From: an uncultured Bacilli bacterium
GTDB lineage: Bacteria; Bacillota_I; Bacilli_A; RF39; UBA660
Direction of reading: 5' to 3'
Length of the DNA stretch: 5,130 nucleotides
Assembly (NCBI GenBank): GCA_947623705.1
Contig: CANQHT010000082.1
Location: forward strand, 1-5,130
Below, piece after piece: positions 1-5,043 of this stretch. Both the position numbers and the translations under genes were made by a program. Each line of letters starts with the position of its first letter. Position 1 is the stretch's first letter. The notes below the pieces were generated by a model. That model made no database searches, had not been told where the DNA came from, and was given only the letters and a program-made list of their open reading frames with translations.

Positions 1-1051
1 TTAGACTTCTTGTAACTTGAAAGTATATTTTTTCATTAGGATTTATGGCAATAAAATCGATTTCTATATCATTATATTGTCCTACATATACTTCATATCC
101 TCTCCTCAATAATTCTATATATATAATGTTTTCATAACTGCTACCTGTATCATAAGAAGAAATGCCTGCAATGATATTTTTAAGACCATTATCTATAAAA
201 TAATATTTTCCTTGTGTTTTTAGTAATTGTTTCCCTTTCAATTCATAACGAGGAACTCTATATATAAAATAAGCATTTTCTAACATTTTTAAATAAGAAT
301 CAACTGTTTCATTTGTAATTGAACCACCATTTTTCTTCATAAATTCGGCAATTGCATAAGGAGTAGTGAGATTACCAATTGTGGATGCCATATATTTTAT
401 TAAATTGTCTAAAAAAACAATATCTTTTATGTTATTACGACTAATGACATCTTTTTTTAATACTACTTCCTTTAAATCATTTAAATAATTAATAATTAAA
501 TTTTCGTTATCGTTCATATTAGCAATCATTGGCATACCGCCATATCTTAGGTATTTATTAAATTTGTCAAATTTATCTTCGGTGTTTTTAAAAGGATAGA
601 TACTTATAAATTCTTTAAATGAAAAAGGATATATTTTTATGGTCAAAACTCTTCCGGCAAGAAGAGTAGTCAGTTCACTTGACAATAAATATGCATTTGA
701 ACCTGTTATGTAGATATCAGCATTAAAATCAACTAAAATAGAATTTACAGCCTTTTCCCATTGTGAAATATTTTGAACTTCATCAAGTAAAATATAAAAT
801 TTATTTTTGTTAGTTATTTTATCTTTTATATATTTGTATAAATCACCATAATCCTTAATATCATAAAAATCTGCACTTTCAAAATTCATATAAATAATAT
901 TTGTTTTTTTTATTTTTTGATTTAATAAATAATCTTTATATTGTAATAATAATGTACTTTTTCCTGATCTTCGTACTCCAACTATAACCTTAATTAAATT
1001 AAGGTCTTTACTCTCTATTAATTTATTTAAATATTTTTCCCGTATTAACAT
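1..1051 (-). CDS. DUF4143-type AAA ATPase, 3' end cut by window edge
   Basis: Seen: an open frame of 350 codons from ATG at 1051 with no stop before the left edge. Walker A GVRRSGKST is at residues 25-33. Walker B FYILLDEVQN is at 85-94, with D90/E91. A sensor-like ITGSNA is at 115-120, followed by LLAGR at 130-134. The C-terminal part has a PD-(D/E)XK-like pattern: E307 and E313 in a YENIIYIELLRRGYEV stretch, D332 in EIDF, and Q345 in FQVT. This order is that of the AAA_14 plus DUF4143 family, usually somewhat over 400 residues, so roughly 50-60 C-terminal residues should lie outside. The TTA at 1-3 is not in this frame. Start choice: GAGGTG at 1058-1063 lies 6 nt before the ATG. Family members are common accessory ATPases without a well-defined substrate. 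Role here is unknown; a mobile or defence association is inference only. It stands alone after a tRNA gene, with its own promoter. Confidence 0.93.
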   Translation of the reverse strand, partial: MLIREKYLNKLIESKDLNLIKVIVGVRRSGKSTLLLQYKDYLLNQKIKKTNIIYMNFESADFYDIKDYGDLYKYIKDKITNKNKFYILLDEVQNISQWEKAVNSILVDFNADIYITGSNAYLLSSELTTLLAGRVLTIKIYPFSFKEFISIYPFKNTEDKFDKFNKYLRYGGMPMIANMNDNENLIINYLNDLKEVVLKKDVISRNNIKDIVFLDNLIKYMASTIGNLTTPYAIAEFMKKNGGSITNETVDSYLKMLENAYFIYRVPRYELKGKQLLKTQGKYYFIDNGLKNIIAGISSYDTGSSYENIIYIELLRRGYEVYVGQYNDIEIDFIAINPNEKIYFQVTRSL

Positions 1052-1069
1052 ATTTAACACCTCATATTA

Positions 1070-1098
1070 AATATATAACTCTTTTATAGTTTTGTCAA
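1070..1098 (-). promoter_or_regulatory. Sigma-A type promoter of the DUF4143 ATPase gene
   Basis: Read on the minus strand, a perfect TTGACA (-35, plus positions 1093-1098) is followed by a 17-nt spacer and TATATT (-10, plus positions 1070-1075). The expected transcription start, near 1063, leaves a leader of only about 12 nt. The ribosome binding site GAGGTG would be at its very 5' end. A palindrome begins 1 nt upstream of the -35 element, so the promoter is probably regulated. Confidence 0.8.
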
Positions 1099-1099
1099 G

Positions 1100-1148
1100 T
1101 TTTACGGCTGCAACCGTAAAAAAATGCTTTTTTGACTTTTTTACGGCT
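1100..1148. repeat. Palindrome plus extra half-site, candidate operator of the ATPase promoter
   Basis: TTTTACGG (1100-1107), a 6-nt spacer and CCGTAAAA (1114-1121) form a perfect 8+8 inverted repeat. The decamer TTTTACGGCT at 1100-1109 recurs exactly at 1139-1148, 39 bp further upstream of the promoter. GC-bearing motifs stand out in this AT-rich intergenic DNA. The position directly beside the -35 box suggests protein binding. No T-run follows on either strand, which argues against a terminator. The binding protein is not visible in the window. Confidence 0.55.
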
Positions 1149-1225
1149 AGAGAAAACTCTTTAAAATAGAATATATAAATAAATTCCGGAGAATATTTAG
1201 GTGATTTTTTTTAATTTTTTTTCAA

Positions 1226-1246
1226 AATCCGTCAGTAATCCGTCAG
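1226..1246. repeat. Tandem direct repeat AATCCGTCAG x2
   Basis: AATCCGTCAG occurs at 1226-1235 and again at 1237-1246, a period of 11 bp or about one helical turn. Poly-A and poly-T runs flank it. It lies about 50 bp beyond the 3' end of tRNA-Cys. Short, helically phased direct repeats next to a tRNA 3' end resemble arm-type binding sites of tyrosine recombinases, but no integrase gene or duplicated tRNA segment is visible. It could also be a regulator site or a chance repeat. Confidence 0.5.
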
Positions 1247-1272
1247 AAAAATAAAAAAAGAACTATCTTTTT
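1247..1272 (-). terminator. Weak A/U-rich terminator after tRNA-Cys
   Basis: On the minus strand AAAAAGA (1272-1266), a 4-nt loop and TCTTTTT (1261-1255) can form a 7-bp hairpin that continues into a long T-rich tract (1259-1247). It begins 25 nt after the CCA end of the tRNA, the right place for an end of transcription. The stem has only one G-C pair, so it is weak and the call is tentative. Confidence 0.45.
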
Positions 1273-1296
1273 CTTGATAATTCTCTTATTTTACCT

Positions 1297-1371
1297 TGGA
1301 GGAGCCGGCCGGATTTGAACCGGCGATCAGGGTGTTGCAGACCCACGCCTTAGCCACTTGGCTACGGCTCC
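1297..1371 (-). tRNA. tRNA-Cys (anticodon GCA)
   Basis: The gene folds as a complete cloverleaf on the minus strand. Acceptor arm GGAGCCG (1371-1365) pairs with CGGCTCC (1307-1301). The D stem is GCC/GGC, and the anticodon loop CTGCAAC carries GCA at positions 34-36. The T arm is CCGG-TTCAAAT-CCGG. The discriminator is U73, the known identity base of tRNA-Cys, and the CCA end is encoded (1299-1297). Total length is 75 nt with CCA. The outermost anticodon-stem pair (27-43) is a U-U mismatch; the other four pairs are intact. It is a single tRNA with its own promoter, and its 3' end points toward the possible accessory region. Confidence 0.97.
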
Positions 1372-1393
1372 ATAAACTTTAAATAACATAAAT

Positions 1394-1422
1394 ATTTTAC
1401 CTTAAATAAGGCCTTATGTCAA
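1394..1422 (-). promoter_or_regulatory. Promoter of tRNA-Cys
   Basis: On the minus strand, perfect TTGACA (plus 1417-1422), a 17-nt spacer and TAAAAT (plus 1394-1399) form a strong vegetative promoter. Its expected start is about 15 nt upstream of the mature tRNA 5' end. The spacer and its -35 edge carry two overlapping 12-bp palindromes, CCTTAAATAAGG (1400-1411) and ATAAGGCCTTAT (1406-1417). Confidence 0.85.
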
Positions 1423-1495
1423 TTAATGATAACTATAAATTATAATAAACTATATGTATAAAGAAATATATTATGATTTAGTAAATAAATTATAT

Positions 1496-1532
1496 AAAAA
1501 CACCTAATACAATAAAGTGATTAGATGTTTTT
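1496..1532 (-). terminator. Hairpin terminator of the HTH-aminopeptidase operon
   Basis: Arms 1496-1508 (AAAAACACCTAAT) and 1520-1532 (ATTAGATGTTTTT) pair over 13 positions with a single A-C mismatch and an 11-nt loop. The hairpin starts 5 nt beyond the stop codon of the aminopeptidase gene. On the minus strand it ends in T5. The A/T outer stem makes it roughly symmetric, so it could act in both directions. Confidence 0.75.
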
Positions 1533-1537
1533 TATTA

Positions 1538-2731
1538 TTAAATTACTAAATTACCATTTTTCATAATAACAACAGTACCATTTGAAGTTTCGGCTTCAAC
1601 CAATAAATCTTTGGTACCAATCATAAAATCTACGTGATTAGATGATGTATTTAATCCTATTTCATTTAATTCATCTTTAGATAAATTATTACCATTTTTA
1701 ACACAATCTGGAAAAGCACTACCTAGCGCTAAATGACAAGAAGCATTTTCATCAATCAAAGTTGTTTCAAATACTTTATTAGTATTAGAAATAGGTGAAT
1801 TATAATCTACTAGGGCTACTTCACCTAAATAACAAGACATTTTATCACTTTCAATAATTTCTTTTAAAACATTTTTGCCTTTTTTAGCCTTATAGTTAAT
1901 AACTTTACCATCTTTAAATTCAACACTAAAATCTTCAATTACTTTTCCATTATAAATAAGAGGTCTAGAACTATAAACAATTCCATTAGTATAACGATAA
2001 TCAGGAGAAGTAAATATTTCATAACTAGGAATATTTACAATCCATTTATCACTAGCAATTGATTGCCATAATCCATCTTTAGGCAATGTAATTTCTAAAT
2101 CTGTTCCTAAACTATTTTTTAAATGTAATTTAGTAATTTTTAAAGCATTTAATTTCTTTTGTCTATTTTTCAATGTTTCTAAATAATTATCCCAATATGC
2201 AATCGGGTCTTTCTCTGAAAAAAAGCATAATTTAGCCAATACTTTCCAAAATTTATCTAAAGGTTTAGCATCTTCACTAAAAATTTTTTCAGCCCATTTT
2301 AAATTAGGAACCGCAGCGATACACCAGCCAATTTCGCCTTTCATTTGTCTATCGCGATATAATGGTTTAGTTTCTCTTCTTATTTTAGCCACTAGTCCAA
2401 TCTTTTCATCATCAATATCATCCATTAAATGAGGAATTTCTGACTCAAGCATTAAAAAGCAAGCATCTTTTTTAGCATATTCATCCCAAACGCTATTATC
2501 AAACATTTTATTCTTTTTTATAGCGCTTAAAGATGCATCTTTCAGAAAATCATGAATTAAAGTAGAATCTACTTCATCTAAATAAATATCTTTTATTCCC
2601 ATTTCATTGGCTTTCATAACTACTTTTTTGACAAATTTCTTAATTACTTTATCATAATTTATAAATAAAACTGATGATTTTTTTAATTTTAAACATCTTT
2701 TTAATAATAAATCAATGTATTTATCTTTCAT
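1538..2731 (-). CDS. M29 family aminopeptidase (AmpS/PepS type)
   Basis: A cytosolic metallo-aminopeptidase that would remove N-terminal residues from peptides; no signal peptide or membrane segment is seen. With the chosen start it has 397 residues, close to the roughly 410 usual for the family. Residues matching the family's metal ligands are E238 (in NIPSYEIFT), E304 (LGEVALV), H333 (DENASCHLALG), and H366 and D368 (SSNHVDFMIG). The family's conserved tyrosine seven residues after the first histidine is F340 here (codon TTT at 1712-1714). Family membership is clear from the C-terminal half; exact specificity is not readable. Start choice: ATG at 2731 has GGTGA (2740-2736) 4 nt upstream and the family-like N-terminus MKDKYIDLLLKRCL. 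An in-frame ATG at 2776 would add 15 residues and overlap the upstream gene, and it is less likely. The HTH gene ends 25 bp upstream, so the two are probably co-transcribed. Confidence 0.93.
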   Translation of the reverse strand: MKDKYIDLLLKRCLKLKKSSVLFINYDKVIKKFVKKVVMKANEMGIKDIYLDEVDSTLIHDFLKDASLSAIKKNKMFDNSVWDEYAKKDACFLMLESEIPHLMDDIDDEKIGLVAKIRRETKPLYRDRQMKGEIGWCIAAVPNLKWAEKIFSEDAKPLDKFWKVLAKLCFFSEKDPIAYWDNYLETLKNRQKKLNALKITKLHLKNSLGTDLEITLPKDGLWQSIASDKWIVNIPSYEIFTSPDYRYTNGIVYSSRPLIYNGKVIEDFSVEFKDGKVINYKAKKGKNVLKEIIESDKMSCYLGEVALVDYNSPISNTNKVFETTLIDENASCHLALGSAFPDCVKNGNNLSKDELNEIGLNTSSNHVDFMIGTKDLLVEAETSNGTVVIMKNGNLVI

Positions 2732-2756
2732 TATCTCACCATTAGTTATTATATCC

Positions 2757-3005
2757 TTATTTAAAGAAATTATCAATTTTTGTATTTAAAACTTTTGCAA
2801 TCTTATAAAGAGTATAATTTGAACATCCTACTTCACCCATTTTATTTTCTAATTTTTTAATAAAATCCGTTGATACCCCAATATCAACTGCTAGTTGTTC
2901 TTGAGTTATTTTAGCAAGTTGTCGATATTTTTTAACGTTCATTGCTATATTGCATTTAATTTGCTCTTCACTAATAAAAGAGTATTCTCTTGAAAATGTT
3001 GCCAT
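2757..3005 (-). CDS. Small XRE-family helix-turn-helix transcriptional regulator
   Basis: An 82-residue protein that is little more than one Cro/C1-type DNA-binding domain. After a 20-residue N-terminal tail come helix 1 (about 23-31, NVKKYRQLA), helix 2 TQEQLAVDIGV (34-44) and the recognition helix STDFIKKLENK (45-55). The closing helices are YTLYKIAKVLNT and the typical ending KIDNFFK. There is no sensor or dimerisation domain beyond this, as in many repressors that act as simple dimers. Start choice: ATG at 3005 has GGTGA (3015-3011) at a 5-nt spacing. GTG at 3029 and ATG at 3023 are in frame; only a GGGGTGA 2 nt from ATG 3023 would serve them, which is too close. It sits upstream of the aminopeptidase gene and divergent from a small ORF, with a palindrome between, so autoregulation and control of the divergent promoter are plausible inferences. 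Its target and signal are unknown. Confidence 0.9.
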   Translation of the reverse strand: MATFSREYSFISEEQIKCNIAMNVKKYRQLAKITQEQLAVDIGVSTDFIKKLENKMGEVGCSNYTLYKIAKVLNTKIDNFFK

Positions 3006-3010
3006 ATTTA

Positions 3011-3015
3011 TCACC
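3011..3015 (-). promoter_or_regulatory. Ribosome binding site fixing the HTH start at 3005
   Basis: GGTGA on the minus strand, 5 nt before ATG 3005. The same GGTGA form precedes the aminopeptidase start at 4-nt spacing (2740-2736). The shared signal supports the shorter reading for both genes. Confidence 0.65.
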
Positions 3016-3049
3016 AATATCATTGTCACCCCATAAACTAATTATGTCC

Positions 3050-3065
3050 GGGAACTATTATTCCC
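3050..3065. promoter_or_regulatory. Palindrome GGGAA-N6-TTCCC, candidate operator
   Basis: GGGAA (3050-3054), six bases and TTCCC (3061-3065) form a perfect 5+5 inverted repeat in the gap between the HTH gene and the divergent small ORF. It covers the -35 position of the plus-strand promoter whose -10 is at 3075-3080. It also lies 3 bp from a CATAAT (3046-3041) that could be the -10 of the HTH operon. Dyad size and position fit a dimeric XRE-type regulator, and the adjacent HTH protein is the obvious candidate. Binding is inferred, not shown. Confidence 0.5.
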
Positions 3066-3071
3066 CTTTTG

Positions 3072-3080
3072 TGATATAAT
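3072..3080 (+). promoter_or_regulatory. Extended -10 promoter facing the small ORF
   Basis: TGATATAAT is a perfect TATAAT (3075-3080) with an upstream TG extension. No recognisable -35 lies 16-18 nt upstream, and that position is occupied by the GGGAA/TTCCC palindrome. The expected start, near 3086-3087, is only about 8 nt before ATG 3095, so the transcript would be almost leaderless. Confidence 0.55.
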
Positions 3081-3094
3081 ATACTTGTGATGAT

Positions 3095-3295
3095 ATGGAA
3101 AATAATTATAAATATTACGTAAAAGTTATTAAACCATTAGAAAAAAAGTACACAGTTTTGTGTACTCTTTATTCAATTTTTAAATTTAAATGTTTAGAAA
3201 AACAAAAAGATTTATGTAATAAACTGTTAATTAACTATTATCATTCTTTAGATTTACAAAGTTTAAATACTCTTACTAAATATTTTGATAAATAA
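3095..3295 (+). CDS. Possible small hypothetical protein (66 aa)
   Basis: I do not recognise this protein. The frame encodes a Lys/Tyr/Leu-rich 66-residue polypeptide with no signal peptide, no convincing membrane helix, and two likely helical stretches (about 13-37 and 38-64). In favour: an extended -10 promoter directly upstream, a weak GTGA ribosome site (3087-3090) 4 nt before ATG, codon choice like that of the neighbours, and a divergent HTH gene with a palindrome between. Against: the ribosome site is poorer than for the other genes. The frame also contains a good minus-strand intrinsic terminator (3141-3166), which suggests this stretch may just be the 3' region of the membrane-protein transcript. 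Its TAA (3293-3295) abuts the opposing gene's stop with no gap and leaves no terminator of its own. The promoter could instead make a short RNA. Confidence 0.4.
   Translation: MENNYKYYVKVIKPLEKKYTVLCTLYSIFKFKCLEKQKDLCNKLLINYYHSLDLQSLNTLTKYFDK
3141..3166 (-). terminator. Intrinsic terminator, probably of the membrane-protein gene
   Basis: On the minus strand AGTACACA (3166-3159), a 4-nt loop and TGTGTACT (3154-3147) form a perfect 8-bp hairpin followed by T6 (3146-3141). It lies 129 nt downstream of the stop codon of the 535-residue membrane protein gene. No better hairpin was noticed between them. On the plus strand the hairpin is followed only by CTTTATTC, so plus-strand termination would be weak. 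Confidence 0.75.
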
Positions 3296-4903
3296 TTATT
3301 TTAAATTAACTATATATTCTTTATTTCTTATCGTAAATACTAATTTTAATGTTTCACTATTTTTTATTTTATCACTAGTTTCCAAAGCAATTTTATCTTT
3401 CATATTTTCTGGTGTCACATTTGTTATAGTAGTTTCTTTTTCTTCTTTATCTTCTACATATCTAACTGTTGCAAAATTATTTAAAAATTTATTTAATTCA
3501 CTACCAGGATTATAAAAAGGTATAGTTTCATCCATCTTAAATTGAGCATCCAAGATAATTAATGTTCTATCTCCTCTAGTATAATTAATTCCAATACTAT
3601 CTTTATAAGTTGTACATTTTTTATCAATACAACTTTCATAATTATAATTATATCTATCAGTAATAACTAAATTATCTAATGTTAGAGTCGTATTTTTTAA
3701 ATTAGAATTTATAAAGTTAATTTCATCTTTTAATTTATAATTTCCCTCAACTGCTACTTCATTAATTTTTATGGGATTTATAGTAAAGTAATTATATTTT
3801 CCAACTAATTTTTTGTTAACTATCGCCGAACCATTTTCTACTTTTATACGATAATTTCTTTTTATTTCTTTTTCTTTAATTTTATATATTATGGCATATA
3901 TGTTTTCACTATTACCTTGTAATTCACTACCAACACTATCTTTAGCATAGTCTATAAAACTAAATAATTTTTCACGGTCAGGATATAAATAAGTATTATC
4001 AAGTTCTAATCTAAATTTATTAAAATCAATTTTATAAGAATCATCAGTTTGATTTTTTATTTTAATTCTTACTACAACATAATAAGTATCTTTATTAGTA
4101 ATTAAATCGCCTTTATAATCTAAATTAGTTACTATACTATCTTGTAATTCATAATATATTCCTTGATAATTAAAAGAATCACCTTGACTAAAGTTAGTAT
4201 TTACGCCTTTAGGTATAATGTTATAAATTCCATATATTAATAATACTGAGCCAACTACTGCAATAATTGAAAAGATAAATTTATTTTCTTTAACATAATA
4301 GATAAATTCTCTAACTAAACGATGAAGATTTCTTTTTAATTTAATATCATCTTTTCTTATCGTTATTTCTATTTCTTCACTATCTTCACTGGATATTTCT
4401 AATTCTTTTAAGTCTTCTTTAAAATTAAATTTTTCAATATTTAACCCGAATCCTCGGATAAGAAACAAGACAAAAAAGATAACTTGAGGTACAATTAATA
4501 ATAATGATAAATCACGATATACTCTCGCTGATTCGGCCGTAATAAGGTCGCGTTCCATTGAAATCATTAAATTTTTAACTACCATTAAAAAAATAATTAA
4601 AATAATGTAATACACAATACTAGATATATATGTTTTATTAGGTTTTTTCTTATAAACAAATAATAAAGTAACACCTGCTAAACCAACTAAAATTAAGAAA
4701 ATAACTAAAAAGACAAAGGATGAGGTATAGTCTTTATAAAAACCCGCAAAAAAGTTTCCTGAATAATTACTAATTATAAAATCATTAAAAAAACTAACAA
4801 TGCTATAAGTTTTATAAATTATATAACCAGCCAGTAAGGCTAAAACAAAATTAATTAATTTAAAATACTTAATTAAAAAAGCATAAGGTTTCTTAAATAC
4901 CAT
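3296..4903 (-). CDS. Five-helix membrane protein with large extracytoplasmic DUF4352-like tail
   Basis: A 535-residue envelope protein I cannot name. Hydrophobic helices are at about 14-36, 61-84, 91-113, 132-152 and 207-229. Positive charges after helix 2 (KKKPNK) and before helix 5 (KLKRNLHRLVR) put the N-terminus and the charged loop 153-206 inside. The last 305 residues are then outside. Residues 236-340 resemble a DUF4352-like beta-sandwich: a short N-terminal strand, then DTYYVVVRIKIKNQTDDSYKID with FRLELDNTYLYP after it. A second beta-rich part (about 370-535) carries the protein's only two cysteines, C425 and C430, possibly a disulfide. No catalytic motif is seen, and a sensing, scaffold or envelope role is only a guess. 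Start choice: ATG 4903 has AGGAGAG (4917-4911) 7 nt upstream. The gene lies between the tuf terminator and its own downstream terminator, so it is a single-gene unit. Confidence 0.88.
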   Translation of the reverse strand: MVFKKPYAFLIKYFKLINFVLALLAGYIIYKTYSIVSFFNDFIISNYSGNFFAGFYKDYTSSFVFLVIFLILVGLAGVTLLFVYKKKPNKTYISSIVYYIILIIFLMVVKNLMISMERDLITAESARVYRDLSLLLIVPQVIFFVLFLIRGFGLNIEKFNFKEDLKELEISSEDSEEIEITIRKDDIKLKRNLHRLVREFIYYVKENKFIFSIIAVVGSVLLIYGIYNIIPKGVNTNFSQGDSFNYQGIYYELQDSIVTNLDYKGDLITNKDTYYVVVRIKIKNQTDDSYKIDFNKFRLELDNTYLYPDREKLFSFIDYAKDSVGSELQGNSENIYAIIYKIKEKEIKRNYRIKVENGSAIVNKKLVGKYNYFTINPIKINEVAVEGNYKLKDEINFINSNLKNTTLTLDNLVITDRYNYNYESCIDKKCTTYKDSIGINYTRGDRTLIILDAQFKMDETIPFYNPGSELNKFLNNFATVRYVEDKEEKETTITNVTPENMKDKIALETSDKIKNSETLKLVFTIRNKEYIVNLK

Positions 4904-4924
4904 AACTAGTCTCTCCTATCATTA

Positions 4925-4953
4925 ATTTTAACAAAAATATACTAAAATGTAAA
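4925..4953 (-). promoter_or_regulatory. Promoter of the membrane-protein gene
   Basis: On the minus strand, TTTACA (plus 4948-4953), a 17-nt spacer and TAAAAT (plus 4925-4930) preceded by TGT give a near-consensus promoter with an extended -10. The predicted start, near 4918, leaves a leader of about 15 nt with the ribosome binding site at its 5' end. No dyad or leader structure suggests special regulation. Confidence 0.75.
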
Positions 4954-4977
4954 TTGATTATAGATTAATATTACAAT

Positions 4978-5014
4978 AAAAAAGCCCCTAACAAATAAGT
5001 TTGTTAATAGGCTT
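4978..5014 (-). terminator. Strong intrinsic terminator of tuf
   Basis: On the minus strand the arms 5014-5000 and 4995-4982 pair through AAGCC/GGGCTT at the base and AACAAA/TTTGTT at the top. One bulged A and two G-T pairs lie in the stem, the loop is 4 nt, and a run of six T (4983-4978) overlaps the stem base. It lies 29 nt after the EF-Tu stop and separates tuf from the membrane-protein gene. Confidence 0.9.
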
Positions 5015-5043
5015 AATTATATCAAATTTATGTCAGTTTCTAA

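Noticed and set aside
1..3. TTA at the window edge, which would be a TAA stop on the minus strand
   Set aside because: It is out of frame with the ATPase: the last complete codon is 4-2 (CTA). The family needs about 50 more residues, so the gene continues off the edge.
1118..1133. A-run, TGC, T-run that could form a small hairpin
   Set aside because: It is only A-T pairs with a 3-nt loop in homopolymer-rich DNA; it is too weak to call a terminator.
1..1296. Duplicate of the tRNA-Cys 3' end that would mark an attachment site
   Set aside because: I looked for copies of the T-arm/acceptor sequence between the left edge and the tRNA and found none, so no att site is annotated.
2732..2776. Longer aminopeptidase start at ATG 2776
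   Set aside because: It overlaps the HTH gene, lacks a ribosome site at proper spacing, and adds residues unlike the family N-terminus. ATG 2731 has GGTGA 4 nt upstream.
3006..3029. Longer HTH starts at GTG 3029 or ATG 3023
   Set aside because: GGGGTGA is only 2 nt from ATG 3023 and nothing suitable precedes GTG 3029, whereas ATG 3005 has GGTGA at a 5-nt spacing.
3285..3515. Plus-strand open frame of 76 codons with hydrophobic residues
   Set aside because: It lies almost wholly antisense to the 3' end of the 535-residue membrane-protein gene, has no promoter or ribosome site, and its hydrophobicity is a mirror of A-rich codons on the other strand.
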